Origin: Tichowtungia aerotolerans
Lineage (GTDB): Bacteria; Verrucomicrobiota; Kiritimatiellia; Kiritimatiellales; Tichowtungiaceae
DNA: 64,000 nucleotides
Reading direction: 5' to 3'
NCBI RefSeq assembly: GCF_009905215.1
Contig: NZ_CP047593.1
Location: 3,818,677-3,882,676 of the forward strand
Positions within the stretch are counted from its first letter, which is position 1, and the number at the start of each line of letters is the position of its first letter. Below the pieces are notes generated by a model. It was not told the DNA's origin and did not search any database. It saw nothing but the letters and a program-made list of their open reading frames with translations. The translations under genes were made by a program, and so were the position numbers. Below are positions 8,959 to 18,325 of this stretch, one piece after another.

Positions 8959-9075
8959 GCCCGCCTTTAATGGATTGCGCGAGTGCGCGTCCGAAGCGAG
9001 TGCTTACGCCGGTTTACCCCCGGATAAGCCAAAGCGGATTGTTCGAACAAATGAACTATAGAAAGGGGTAATGCC

Positions 9076-10131
9076 ATGTCCGAAACGACATTGACGATTC
9101 AGGATCTGTTGGATGCAGGTCTGCACTTCGGTCATCAGACCAAACGCTGGAACCCGAAAATGAAGCGCTTTATTCACGGCGCAAAAGGCGGGATCTACAT
9201 CATCGACCTCCAGAAAACCCTCGTCCATCTCAAGATGGCTCAGGAATTCCTGGACGACACCGTAATGAGCGGCCGCAAAGTGCTGTTTGTTGGAACCAAG
9301 AAGCAGGCACGCGATATCTTCAGAAACACTGCAGAAGACGCCGGGCAGCCTTACGTGGTTCACCGCTGGCTGGGCGGAATGCTCACCAACAACACCACGG
9401 TTCGCCAGAGCGTAAAACGCATGGAAGACCTTCAGGCCTTCTTCGGCGACGAAGCAAAACTCAAAACCATTTCCAAAAAAGAGCAGTCCATGCTCCGCCG
9501 CGAGCTGAACAAACTCGAACGCACCCTGACCGGTATCAAAGACATGACCCAGCTTCCGGGCGCCCTGTTCGTCGTTGATATCAACCGCGAAAAGCTTGCC
9601 ATTGCTGAAGCTCAGCGCCTGAACATTCCGGTGGTTGCTCTGGTCGACACCAATACCGACCCGGATCTGGTCGACTATCCGATCCCGGGCAACGACGACT
9701 CCATTCGTTCGCTCTCGCTGGTTGCCAACACCCTCGGCGGATCCATTGCGAAAACTTACGCGGAATACACGTCCAAAAAAGAAGCGGAAGAAAAAGAACG
9801 CCGCGAAAAAGCCGCTGCTGAAAAAGCCGCTGCTGAAAAAGCCCGCGCAGAACGCGAAGCCAAAGAAAAAGAAGAAAAGAAAAAACGCGCGGAAGTCCTC
9901 AAAAAGCTAAAAGCTGAAAAAGCAAAAGAGGAAAAAGAGAAGAAAAAAGAAGCTGAAAAAGCTGAGTTTAAAGCCAAAGAAGCTGCTGAGAAAGCCGCTG
10001 AAGCTGAAAAAGCTGAAGAGGTAAAAGAAGACGCCCCGGCCGCCGAAGAAACTGTAAAAGCAGCTGCCGAAGCTCCGGCCGCGGAAGAAGCCGCTCCCGC
10101 CAAAGAAGAAGCAGAGAAAAAAGAAGATTGA
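9076..10131 (+). CDS. rpsB: 30S ribosomal protein S2 with a long Lys/Glu/Ala C-terminal tail
   Basis: 351 residues. Residues 1 to about 233 are a standard S2: LLDAGLHFGHQTKRWNPKMKRFI, GGIYIIDLQKTLVHL, FVGTKKQARDIF, WLGGMLTNN, DTNTDPDLVDYPIPGNDDSIRS. Most bacterial S2 proteins end close after this point. Here a further 118 or so residues are made almost only of Lys, Glu and Ala (repeats of EKAAAEK and KEEKEKKKEAEK), changing to a more acidic Ala/Pro/Glu end (EEAAPAKEEAEKKED). It is predicted to be one long charged helix or disordered arm on the small subunit near the S1/mRNA entry side. It is first gene of the rpsB-tsf operon, 22 bases before tsf. Confidence 0.96.
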   Translation: MSETTLTIQDLLDAGLHFGHQTKRWNPKMKRFIHGAKGGIYIIDLQKTLVHLKMAQEFLDDTVMSGRKVLFVGTKKQARDIFRNTAEDAGQPYVVHRWLGGMLTNNTTVRQSVKRMEDLQAFFGDEAKLKTISKKEQSMLRRELNKLERTLTGIKDMTQLPGALFVVDINREKLAIAEAQRLNIPVVALVDTNTDPDLVDYPIPGNDDSIRSLSLVANTLGGSIAKTYAEYTSKKEAEEKERREKAAAEKAAAEKARAEREAKEKEEKKKRAEVLKKLKAEKAKEEKEKKKEAEKAEFKAKEAAEKAAEAEKAEEVKEDAPAAEETVKAAAEAPAAEEAAPAKEEAEKKED

Positions 10132-10153
10132 TTTAATAAAAAGGAAACGACTC

Positions 10154-10984
10154 ATGAATATTACCGCTGCACAGGTTAAAGAACTGCGCGACGCAACGAA
10201 CGTCAGTATGATGGACTGCAAACGTGCCCTTCAGGAAGCTGAAGGCGACATGGACAAAGCCGTAAAACTTCTCCGCGAACGCGGAATGGCTGTGGCTGCA
10301 AAAAAAGCAAGCCGCGTCGCCAAAGACGGAAAAATCTCTGCCAAAATTTCCAATGATGGAAAAACCGGCGTGATGATTGAAATCAACTGCGAAACGGACT
10401 TCGTGACCCGCAATGAAAAATTCCAGAGCTTCGTCGCTGAAATGACCGACAAAGCCATGGATGTCGACAACCCGGCTGAAGCGTTCAAAGATGAAATCAC
10501 CGCCGCTATCGCAGAAATCGGTGAAAACATCGTTCTGCGTAAAAGCGAAAAATTTGTTGCTGAACAGGGCGCGGTTTCCTCCTACATCCACATGGGCGGA
10601 AAAGTCGGCGTGATGGTTGAGTTCGGCCTCGAAAACGAAGCCACCGCAACCAACGACACCTTCAAGGAACTCGGCCTCGACATCTGCCTGCACGTAGCTG
10701 CGGTCAACCCGATGGCCCTCGACCGCGACGGAATTCCGGCCGAAACCGTTGAAGAAGAAAAAGCCCTCTTCGCTAAACAGGTTGAAGGCAAACCGGAAAA
10801 CATCGTTGAAGGCATCCTCAAAGGAAAACTCAACAAATTCTACGCAACCAACTGCCTGCTTGAGCAGGGTTTTGTTAAAGAAGACAAAACCAGCATCACC
10901 GACCTGCTTGCAGCCAAAGGAAAAGAGCTGGGTGACACCATCACCATCAAGCGCTATATCCGCTGGCAGCTCGGTGAAGCATAA
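10154..10984 (+). CDS. tsf: Elongation factor Ts
   Basis: 276 residues, usual length. The N-terminal UBA-like domain has VKELRDATNVSMMDCKRALQEAEGD, and the core has the TDFV motif that contacts EF-Tu (INCETDFVTRNEKF). The dimerisation region follows with LGLDICLHVAAVNPMALDRD. It is the guanine-nucleotide exchange factor that regenerates EF-Tu-GTP. The start is supported by AAGGA 9 bases upstream. It is co-transcribed with rpsB and followed by a clear terminator (11020-11050). Confidence 0.96.
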   Translation: MNITAAQVKELRDATNVSMMDCKRALQEAEGDMDKAVKLLRERGMAVAAKKASRVAKDGKISAKISNDGKTGVMIEINCETDFVTRNEKFQSFVAEMTDKAMDVDNPAEAFKDEITAAIAEIGENIVLRKSEKFVAEQGAVSSYIHMGGKVGVMVEFGLENEATATNDTFKELGLDICLHVAAVNPMALDRDGIPAETVEEEKALFAKQVEGKPENIVEGILKGKLNKFYATNCLLEQGFVKEDKTSITDLLAAKGKELGDTITIKRYIRWQLGEA

Positions 10985-10998
10985 GCATGTACTCGGAA

Positions 10999-11145
10999 GT
11001 TTCCAACCATTGGAAACCCAAAGGCCGCTCCTCACGGGGCGGCCTTTTTTGCATTCGCTGACGTTCCATAGTTTGGAAAAAGGACTGCCCCTCCAAACCC
11101 TGGGAATCAGGCTGAAGCTGCCTGATGTTTTCCAGACTCCGGAAA
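10999..11145. repeat. Cluster of three palindrome copies behind tsf
   Basis: TTTCCAACCATTGGAAA (11000-11016) and TTCCATAGTTTGGAA (11064-11078) are exact copies; TTCCAGACTCCGGAA (11130-11144) has one mismatch. Centres are 63 and 66 bp apart. The first copy lies between the tsf stop and its terminator, the other two in the spacer between the convergent tsf and cyclophilin genes. Confidence 0.7.
11020..11050 (+). terminator. Rho-independent terminator of rpsB-tsf
   Basis: Stem AAAGGCCGC / GCGGCCTTT with a 10-base loop, followed by a T run to 11050. It lies 36 bases after the tsf stop. Confidence 0.85.
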
Positions 11146-11150
11146 AACAA

Positions 11151-11181
11151 GAAGCCGCTCCGATGAACTCAGAGCGGCTTC
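11151..11181 (-). terminator. Rho-independent terminator of the cyclophilin gene
   Basis: A 10-bp perfect stem GAAGCCGCTC / GAGCGGCTTC (11151-11160 and 11172-11181). Read on the minus strand it is followed by TTGTTTTT. It lies 26 bases after the end of the minus-strand gene. Confidence 0.8.
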
Positions 11182-11206
11182 GGTTTATTTGTGAAAAGAA
11201 AGTTTT

Positions 11207-11830
11207 CTATTCAACCACAATGCATTCAGTGATGACAACCGGTTCAACCGGCACATCGCTGTGTCCGCCTTTGCGGCCTGTAGCAACGCCCTCAACAGCT
11301 TTCACCACGTCCAGACCTTCAACCACTTTTCCAAACACGCAATACCCCCAGCCCTGCATGGTCGGAGCGCGGAAGTTCAGGAAATCATTGTTTTTGGTGT
11401 TGATAAAGAACTGTGCAGACGCGCTGTGGGGATCTGAAGTCCGGGCCATGGCAATCGTTCCCAGATCATTCTTGAGGCCGTTGTTCGCTTCATTGTCCAC
11501 GGTGTTCGGTGCAGACTTCTGCTGCATCTCGGCAGTGAACCCTCCGCCCTGAATCATGAAATCCGCAATGACACGGTGGAAAATCGTGCCGTTGTAATGA
11601 CCGCTCTCGACGTATTTCAGAAAATTGGCGACCGTATTCGGCGCTTTCTCCGCATCGAGTTCCAGCTTGATATCTCCCTTAGTCGTCTTCATTAAGACCA
11701 TAGTTTTACTTTCCTTTACGGGTTCCGGTTGTTCATTCACGGACTGAACCTTTTCCCCCGCCTCAGAACTGCCGGTTAGAAGGAAGGTCGCCATGAGCAT
11801 ACTGCATAGAATCAGAACATTGTTTTTCAT
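11207..11830 (-). CDS. Secreted cyclophilin-type peptidyl-prolyl cis-trans isomerase
   Basis: 207 residues from ATG 11830, chosen because it starts a good Sec signal peptide ([20 protein letters not shown], likely cut after SSEA). The mature part is a small single-domain cyclophilin: [26 protein letters not shown], then [17 protein letters not shown] with the catalytic Arg, then [20 protein letters not shown] and [14 protein letters not shown]. It should speed proline isomerisation of exported proteins in the periplasm. It is a single gene with its own terminator, divergent from purU (start codons 76 bases apart). Confidence 0.92.
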   Translation of the reverse strand: MKNNVLILCSMLMATFLLTGSSEAGEKVQSVNEQPEPVKESKTMVLMKTTKGDIKLELDAEKAPNTVANFLKYVESGHYNGTIFHRVIADFMIQGGGFTAEMQQKSAPNTVDNEANNGLKNDLGTIAMARTSDPHSASAQFFINTKNNDFLNFRAPTMQGWGYCVFGKVVEGLDVVKAVEGVATGRKGGHSDVPVEPVVITECIVVE

Positions 11831-11906
11831 GTGCAAAAACCTATTGGTGTTTGGGGCGGTTGTCGATAAAGTTTGTCTTTGTTTTATTGAAAAAGGACCC
11901 GACTCG

Positions 11907-12767
11907 ATGAAAGACAAAGCTTCTGCCATTTTATTGATTTCCTGCCCGGACCAGCAGGGAATTGTCTGCGCTGTAACCGACTTCCTGATGCGCCACGATG
12001 GGAATATTATCGACCTTGAGCAGCATACCGACACCGAGGAAGGTGTTTTCTTTATGCGTGTCGAATGGGAGCTGGAGGGATTTGCCCTGCCCCGTGACCA
12101 GATCAGCGAAAAATTCAGCCTGATTGCCGACCGCCACCAGATGAAAGTGGAACTGCATTTCTCCGACTACCGACCGCGCGTGGCCATTTTTGTATCTAAA
12201 TTTTCGCACTGTATCCACGACCTGCTCGCCCGCCGGCATACCGGCGAGTACAATGTCGATATTCCGCTCATCGTCAGCAACCATCCGGATCTTGAACCGC
12301 TGGCAAAGATGTACGGTGTTGATTATCAGCTGATCGAAATCACGAAAGAAAACAAAGCGGAACAGGAACAGAAAACCATTGATCTGATGCGTGAATACAG
12401 CATCGACCTGATCGTACTGGCCCGTTACATGCAGATTCTATCCGACAATTTCTGCCGCCAGTTTCCCAACCGGATTATCAACATTCACCATTCCTTTCTA
12501 CCCGCATTTGTGGGAGCCAAACCGTATCACTCCGCCCATCAGCGCGGCGTGAAAATTATCGGAGCCACCAGCCACTATGTCACCAGCGACCTGGATGAAG
12601 GTCCGATCATCGAGCAGGAAGTGATGCGGGTTTCTCATAAAGACTCCGTGGAAAGTCTGATTCGCAAAGGCCGCGACCTTGAAAAAGTGGTCCTTTCCCG
12701 CGCGGTCTGGGCACACCTGCAGAACCGGGTGCTGGCCTACAAAAACCGCACTGTGGTGTTCAGCTGA
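11907..12767 (+). CDS. purU: Formyltetrahydrofolate deformylase
   Basis: 286 residues from ATG 11907 ([18 protein letters not shown]), the normal start of the N-terminal ACT domain; the longer open frame to 11793 would run into the divergent gene. The catalytic formyltransferase domain has [38 protein letters not shown] with the active-site Asn/His, and [16 protein letters not shown] with the Asp. It hydrolyses 10-formyl-THF to formate and THF, balancing the one-carbon pool and feeding formate to purine synthesis. The acyltransferase gene starts 3 bases after it. Confidence 0.95.
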   Translation: MKDKASAILLISCPDQQGIVCAVTDFLMRHDGNIIDLEQHTDTEEGVFFMRVEWELEGFALPRDQISEKFSLIADRHQMKVELHFSDYRPRVAIFVSKFSHCIHDLLARRHTGEYNVDIPLIVSNHPDLEPLAKMYGVDYQLIEITKENKAEQEQKTIDLMREYSIDLIVLARYMQILSDNFCRQFPNRIINIHHSFLPAFVGAKPYHSAHQRGVKIIGATSHYVTSDLDEGPIIEQEVMRVSHKDSVESLIRKGRDLEKVVLSRAVWAHLQNRVLAYKNRTVVFS

Positions 12768-12769
12768 TC

Positions 12770-13711
12770 ATGTCGAAACGAACACGACAACTCCGGCATC
12801 CGTTCGAACGCGCGGCCATTCATCTTGCAATGGCAGTTATCCCGCGCCTGCCCCGATACGGCGTACTGGCGCTGGCAAAAATCGGAGGCCGAGCCGGCTA
12901 TCTGTTTGATTCCCGCAGCCGACGGATCGGACTGGCCAATCTGGATGTGGCGTTTGGGGACACCAGAACCGCAGAAGAAAAAAAGCAAATCTTAAAAACC
13001 TCGTTCGTCACGATGGTGCGCACACTGCTCGACACATTCTGGTTTGCCCACCACTCGGGCAAACGCCTGGATAAATACGTTGTCCTCGATGACAGTTCTA
13101 AGGTTTTCTTTCAGGACAAGGCGCACATCTGCATTACAGCGCACTTTGGAAACTGGGAAATCATCGGACAGATGAGCGGACACAAACAGCTTCCGCTGCA
13201 CAGCATTGCCACGCCTGTCAAAAATGAGCTCGTCAACAAGCATTTCATTCGCGCCCGCGAAGCAACCGGACAAACTATTATCCCGCGCAAAGGGGCCCTG
13301 CGGAAACTGCTCGGAATTCTTCGTAAAGGCGGGAAAACCGCTTTCCTGGCCGACCAGAACACCTCGGAAAATAACGGCGGCATCTGGGTTGATTTTTTCG
13401 GCCTGCCCGCAACGGTCACAGCCGCACCGGCCCTGCTCTCCGGCCGGACCGGCGCTGAAATTCTGATGGGGTTCTGCTCCCCGCTGCCCGGAGGGTACTA
13501 CCGCATCTACTCCACAGGAACTTTTGATCCACCGGCAGAAACCGGAGAAGCATCGATCCGCAGGCTGACTGAGCAGATCACTCAGGTCACGGAAAAAGAA
13601 ATTCGCGAACATCCGGAATACTGGCTGTGGATGTATAAACGCTGGAAAACGCATCAACCCGGCGACGATCCCACTAAATACCCGTGCTACAAAAAGAGCC
13701 GCCCGCAGTGA
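12770..13711 (+). CDS. LpxL/HtrB-family lipid A acyltransferase
   Basis: 313 residues. The N-terminus has a hydrophobic stretch (LAMAVIPRLPRYGVLALAKIGG) that anchors it to the inner membrane. The HX4E catalytic motif is in ITAHFGNWEIIGQ, followed by PVKNELVNKHFIRAREATG and FLADQNTSENNGGIWVDFFG, all typical of late acyltransferases that add a secondary acyl chain to the lipid A precursor. The C-terminus WLWMYKRWKT matches the family end WxHRRWK. Acyl chain and position cannot be told. It directly follows purU and could share its message. Confidence 0.88.
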   Translation: MSKRTRQLRHPFERAAIHLAMAVIPRLPRYGVLALAKIGGRAGYLFDSRSRRIGLANLDVAFGDTRTAEEKKQILKTSFVTMVRTLLDTFWFAHHSGKRLDKYVVLDDSSKVFFQDKAHICITAHFGNWEIIGQMSGHKQLPLHSIATPVKNELVNKHFIRAREATGQTIIPRKGALRKLLGILRKGGKTAFLADQNTSENNGGIWVDFFGLPATVTAAPALLSGRTGAEILMGFCSPLPGGYYRIYSTGTFDPPAETGEASIRRLTEQITQVTEKEIREHPEYWLWMYKRWKTHQPGDDPTKYPCYKKSRPQ

Positions 13712-13831
13712 GCGCGCCTTTCTAAGATTGGATTCTCCAAAACTCGGAAGCCGACCTCCCGATCCGTGAAAAGCTTTCAAAAACAGGAAGCTTGCGTCCA
13801 GATCCGGAACGCTGGATCAACACAAACCGTT

Positions 13832-15079
13832 TTACAGCCTGGTTCCCGATGGAATAATGGTTTTTTTGGGAATGACGATGACACCATCACGAACCACGTA
13901 GGTATCTGTTTTTTCGCCATCCACCTTACCGTCCGGGGAAATATAAACGCTGTCGCCGATATGAACATTTTTATCGATAATCGCATTTTTAATGTAGCAG
14001 TCTTTTCCGATCCCCAGCGAAGGAACGCCTGGCGTCGGTTTTTTCAATGACTTTTCCTGCTCATAATAATCAGCCCCCATGATCACCGAATGCTCAATCA
14101 CCGTTCCCTCTCCAATGACAGCCCGGGTCCCCACCACCGAATGCAGAATCCGGTGGCCCGAAATAATACATCCGTCTGAAAGCAGACAGCGGTTCAGGTC
14201 GCAGCAGTTGATTTTGGACGGCGGCAGATATCGCATGTGCGTATAAACCGGAGCCTCCGCATCATAAAAGGTGAATTCCGGGATCAGATCGGTCAGCGCC
14301 AGGTTTGCTTCATGGAACATTCCAATCGTCCCGATGTCTTTCCAGTATCCTTCAAAATTATGACTGAACACTTTCCTCTCACTGATTGCTGCCGGAATGA
14401 TATGCTTTCCAAAGTCCGAATCATCGTTCGAACAAAGCAACTCTTTGAGAACATCCGCATTGAAGACATAAATTCCCATACTGGCCAGATAACACTCGTC
14501 TTCAAACATTGGCGCCCGCAAATCATCGAGTTCCGGACCATCACCCGGTTTTTCCGCAAACTTAACAATCTTGTTGGTTTCATCTACATGCATGATGCCC
14601 AGGGAACCGGCCTCATTGCGCGAGACCGGCTTGGTACAGATGGTCACATCCGCACCGCGCTCAATATGCTCTTCGATCACTTTTGAAAAGTCCATTCGGT
14701 AGAGCTGATCTCCGGACAGAATCACCACAAAATCGGGTTCGTTATGCATGAAGTATTTCATCGACTGACGCACAGCATCCGCCGTTCCCTGAAACCAGCC
14801 TTCCGATTCCGGCGTCTGCTCGGCCGCCAGCATACGCACGGCACCGCGCGAAAACTGATCAAACAGATATGTGGATTGAATATGGCGATGCAGGGATACG
14901 CTGTTGAACTGGGTTAACAGATAGATGGAGCGAATGCCGCTGTTGATGCAGTTACTAATGGGAATATCAACCAATCGGTACTTGCCGGCAATCGGAACGG
15001 CGGGTTTGGCACGATCTTTCGTGAGAGGCTGCAAACGGGTCCCGGCTCCGCCGCCAAGAATCAAACCGACTGTGTTCAT
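13832..15079 (-). CDS. glgC: Glucose-1-phosphate adenylyltransferase
   Basis: 415 residues. The nucleotidyl-transferase domain has ILGGGAGTRLQPLTKDRAKPAVPIAGKYR with the pyrophosphorylase signature and a conserved Lys, then SNCINSGIRSIYLLTQ, GTADAVRQSMKYF and SGDQLYRMDF. The C-terminal left-handed helix begins near ISGHRILHSVVGTRAVIGEG and carries hexapeptide turns (IKNAIIDKNVHIGD). It makes ADP-glucose for glycogen or starch-like storage. No other glg gene lies nearby, so it is a single-gene unit facing the purU pair. Confidence 0.95.
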   Translation of the reverse strand: MNTVGLILGGGAGTRLQPLTKDRAKPAVPIAGKYRLVDIPISNCINSGIRSIYLLTQFNSVSLHRHIQSTYLFDQFSRGAVRMLAAEQTPESEGWFQGTADAVRQSMKYFMHNEPDFVVILSGDQLYRMDFSKVIEEHIERGADVTICTKPVSRNEAGSLGIMHVDETNKIVKFAEKPGDGPELDDLRAPMFEDECYLASMGIYVFNADVLKELLCSNDDSDFGKHIIPAAISERKVFSHNFEGYWKDIGTIGMFHEANLALTDLIPEFTFYDAEAPVYTHMRYLPPSKINCCDLNRCLLSDGCIISGHRILHSVVGTRAVIGEGTVIEHSVIMGADYYEQEKSLKKPTPGVPSLGIGKDCYIKNAIIDKNVHIGDSVYISPDGKVDGEKTDTYVVRDGVIVIPKKTIIPSGTRL

Positions 15080-15242
15080 AGATTTTCCTTTCGTTAAGAC
15101 ATCACGTCTACATGTCCATATACGATTCTAAGGTATAGCCGGAACCCTGTCCTCCATCCAGAACAAAACGTTTCAAACGCAACCATTCTTTTTAAACAAA
15201 CAAAAAAAAATCAAAGTGAATCCATTGAAAACACAAAGCCTC

Positions 15243-18200
15243 TTAAGCCGATCGGCGCCGTTCCACCCACTCATATACCGCGGGCAAAACGAACAGCGTC
15301 AAAAAGGTAGACGTCAGCAGCCCGAACACCACCACGGCCGCCAGCGGACGCTGCACCTCGGCGCCCGCTCCGTGCGAAACCAGCAGCGGCAACAGCCCCA
15401 GCAGCGTCGTCAGCGTCGTCATAATGACCGGACGAAAACGAATCAAACTTCCGTTAATGACCGCATCGCGCACGCTTTGACCCTCTCGCCGCAAATCGTT
15501 GAAATCGCTCACCAGAACCATCGCGTCCTGCATGGCAATTCCGAACAGCGCAATAAATCCGATCGACGCCGGAACAGACAGATACTGGCCGGTCACCCAC
15601 AGCCCGAACACTCCGCCGATCAGCGCGAGCGGAACATTCAGCAGAATCATAGCCGCATAACGCACACAATGATACGCAATCCACAGCAGGATAAAAATCG
15701 AAGCAATCACAACCGGCACAATCACACGCAGCCGCTGCATCGCACTGCGCTGCTGCTCAAACTGCCCGCCGTACTCAACAAAAATGCCGGCAGGTAACTC
15801 GACCTTTTCATCAACAGCCGACTGGATATCGGCCAGCACTTTACTGAGCGCCCGCCCCTGGATATTCCCCTGCACAACCCAGCGCCGCTGATTGTTTTCA
15901 CGACTGATCTGCAGCGGCCCGTCAACGGACTCAATGGTTGCGAGCTGATCAAGAGAAACCAAGGCGCCGTCAGCAGAACGGATAAACAACTGCGCAAGCG
16001 CATCAGGGGTAGAACGGAACTCAGGCGCGTAGCGCAGATGAATCCCATAGCGGCGCGTATTTTTATAAAGCGTGTCAATGACCGCACCTCCAACCGCTGT
16101 TTCGATCTGTTCGAGCACCGCTTCACCGGGAATACCATAGCCTGCGCAGGCTTCGCGATCGAGCACCACCTTAACCTGCGGCTGGCCGAAACTCTGCTCG
16201 ACAGAAAGGTCGACGAGTCCATCCACATCCTCCAGTACTGCTCGCATGGATTCTGCAGACTCCCGAATCTGGTCCAGATCTTCACCGTAGATCTTAATCG
16301 CCAACTGCGCTCTGGTTCCGGAAAGCATCTCGTCAAACATGTGCTGGATCGGCTGCGAAAAGTTAACCTGCAGACCGGGATAGTCGTCCAGCCGGTCGCG
16401 CAGCTCATCGAGCAGCTCGGCCTTCCGAACGTCCTCGCCCAACACCACATGAATCATCGCAAAGTTGACCGGATGCGGATGGCTGCCGGCTTCTGGGCGC
16501 CCAATCATCGCAACCACCTCCCCGAGGCCTTCCATCTGCATGATTTCATCGGTCAGCCGCTGAACAGACTCCTCCGCTTCATCCAGCGCGATCGATGGCG
16601 CCATGCTGACATCAATGCTGATCGCCCCCTCGTTCAGGACCGGAATAAATTCCGTTCCGATGCTTCGCAGTCCGACTGCGGCGAGCACCGTCAAAACGAC
16701 AACCGCAGCAAATACAACCGCTTTCGCACGCAGTGCAGCGGAAAGCGCCGCCCGGTAACCGGCTTTTATCGCACGAAGAAATGCCGACTCCTTGTAGGGT
16801 TTCTCATTGATCAGGAAACTGGCGAGCACCGGCGCGACGACCAGCGCAAAAACAATCGACCCGCCGAGTGCAAGCATAACGGTATACGCCAGCGGCTTGA
16901 ACATTTTCCCCTCAACCGCTTCCAGGGAAAGAATCGGAATAAAAACCGTAATCACAATCAGGATGGCAAAAAGGATCGGCCGCCCGACCTCTTTCGTTGC
17001 CTCGTAAATCAACCGGCAGCGATCCGCTTTGGTTCCGTGCTTCAACCCCAGAAAACGATGAATATTCTCGGTCACCACAATGGAGCCATCCACCAGCATA
17101 CCGAGCGCGATGGCAATCCCGCCCAGCGACATCAGGTTGGCGGATACGCCGTAATGGTTCATTCCGATCACCGCGATCAGCGCGCAGAACGGCATGGCCA
17201 GCGAAACAATCATCGCTGCCCGGAAACAGCCCAGGAAGGCAAACAGAACCAGCAGCACCAGCACCATACCCTGCAGCAACGCCGTCTTGACCGTGCGGGT
17301 CGCATTTTCGACCAGATCAGCCTGCTCGTAATAAGGAACAAGCCTTACGCCGTCCGGCAGACCGGCCTGCACCTGCTCGACCTTTTTATAGAGATCTTCA
17401 ATCACCTTCGACGAATTGGCTCCAAACAGCTTCATTACCAGCCCGGAAACCACTTCATGTCCCTCCCCGGCCATGACAAGACCGCGGCGCAGTTCGGGGC
17501 CATATTCAACCGTGGCCACATCACGGATCGCCACCGGGGTGCCTTTAAAGGTTTTGAGCGTGATGCCGCGAATATCATCCAGGTCGCGCAGCAACCCGAC
17601 TCCCCGCACGAGATGCTCCTCGGAGTTCATCTGAAGATATTGCCCGCCCACATTGCGGTTATTGGCCTGCACGGCGGTCACCACATCCTCAAGCGCGAGG
17701 TTATACTGATGCAGCAGAAACGGATCGATCTGAATCTGATACTGAAGCACATGCCCGCCGGCACTCAGAATATCGGTCACCCCCTGAACGGTCTGCAACT
17801 GACGCTTCACCACCCAGTCATTGAGATCGCGCAGGTAGGTCAGCTTATCGAGCCCGCCGGTATCCGCCCCCTCATCCAGCTCGAGGTAATAAAGAAAGAT
17901 CTGCCCCAGCCCGGTCGAAATCGGCCCGAGCGCCGGCGGCTCCCGCAGGTCCGGCAAATCGGCCAGCGCCGCAGTCAAGCGCTCCGAAACCAGCTGCCGC
18001 GCGAAATAAATATCGGTATCGTCCGTAAAATAGACATAGACCACCGCCATACCGAACGCCGACGTGGACTTCACCAGCGTGACATTCGGCAGACCGTTCA
18101 TCGCCGTCTCAATCGGATAGGCCACCAACTGCTCGACCTCTTCCGGCGCCATGCCGTCGGCTTCTGCGAAGACCGGGACCATAATGGGCGAAATATCCGG

Positions 18201-18317
18201 AAACGCCTCCACATCCAGCTGACGGTATTCAACAACCCCCAGCCCGATAACGCCGAGCAGCGCCACCAGCACCAGTCCTCGGTTTTTCAAAACAGAATGA
18301 ATGACTTTTTCAATCAT
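15243..18317 (-). CDS. CusA/CzcA-family heavy-metal RND efflux pump
   Basis: 1,024 residues, full length for an HME-RND pump. It starts MIEKVIHSVLKNRGLVL and has two matching halves of six membrane helices, each with a large periplasmic loop. The helix-4 motif GIAIALGMLVDGSIVVTEN carries the proton-relay Asp and Glu. PDISPIMVPVFAEADGMAPEEVEQLVAYPIE is the typical HME N-terminal loop. It exports metal ions across the outer membrane with the adaptor and channel encoded just upstream. The helix-4 motif does not match closely enough to CusA or CzcA to name the metal. Confidence 0.93.
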   Translation of the reverse strand: MIEKVIHSVLKNRGLVLVALLGVIGLGVVEYRQLDVEAFPDISPIMVPVFAEADGMAPEEVEQLVAYPIETAMNGLPNVTLVKSTSAFGMAVVYVYFTDDTDIYFARQLVSERLTAALADLPDLREPPALGPISTGLGQIFLYYLELDEGADTGGLDKLTYLRDLNDWVVKRQLQTVQGVTDILSAGGHVLQYQIQIDPFLLHQYNLALEDVVTAVQANNRNVGGQYLQMNSEEHLVRGVGLLRDLDDIRGITLKTFKGTPVAIRDVATVEYGPELRRGLVMAGEGHEVVSGLVMKLFGANSSKVIEDLYKKVEQVQAGLPDGVRLVPYYEQADLVENATRTVKTALLQGMVLVLLVLFAFLGCFRAAMIVSLAMPFCALIAVIGMNHYGVSANLMSLGGIAIALGMLVDGSIVVTENIHRFLGLKHGTKADRCRLIYEATKEVGRPILFAILIVITVFIPILSLEAVEGKMFKPLAYTVMLALGGSIVFALVVAPVLASFLINEKPYKESAFLRAIKAGYRAALSAALRAKAVVFAAVVVLTVLAAVGLRSIGTEFIPVLNEGAISIDVSMAPSIALDEAEESVQRLTDEIMQMEGLGEVVAMIGRPEAGSHPHPVNFAMIHVVLGEDVRKAELLDELRDRLDDYPGLQVNFSQPIQHMFDEMLSGTRAQLAIKIYGEDLDQIRESAESMRAVLEDVDGLVDLSVEQSFGQPQVKVVLDREACAGYGIPGEAVLEQIETAVGGAVIDTLYKNTRRYGIHLRYAPEFRSTPDALAQLFIRSADGALVSLDQLATIESVDGPLQISRENNQRRWVVQGNIQGRALSKVLADIQSAVDEKVELPAGIFVEYGGQFEQQRSAMQRLRVIVPVVIASIFILLWIAYHCVRYAAMILLNVPLALIGGVFGLWVTGQYLSVPASIGFIALFGIAMQDAMVLVSDFNDLRREGQSVRDAVINGSLIRFRPVIMTTLTTLLGLLPLLVSHGAGAEVQRPLAAVVVFGLLTSTFLTLFVLPAVYEWVERRRSA

Positions 18318-18325
18318 AACGCCTC

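Noticed and set aside
8965..9075. Riboswitch in the rpsB leader
   Set aside because: Local dyads are visible, but no known riboswitch consensus is recognisable; an S2-binding leader is only a possibility.
9780..10120. Low-complexity GAAAAAG-rich DNA in rpsB as a repeat element
   Set aside because: It is the coding sequence of the Lys/Glu/Ala tail of S2 and stays in frame up to the natural stop.
15080..15242. Terminator of the RND operon at the T run near 15205
   Set aside because: A poly-T stretch exists on the minus strand, but I could not build a convincing stem before it.
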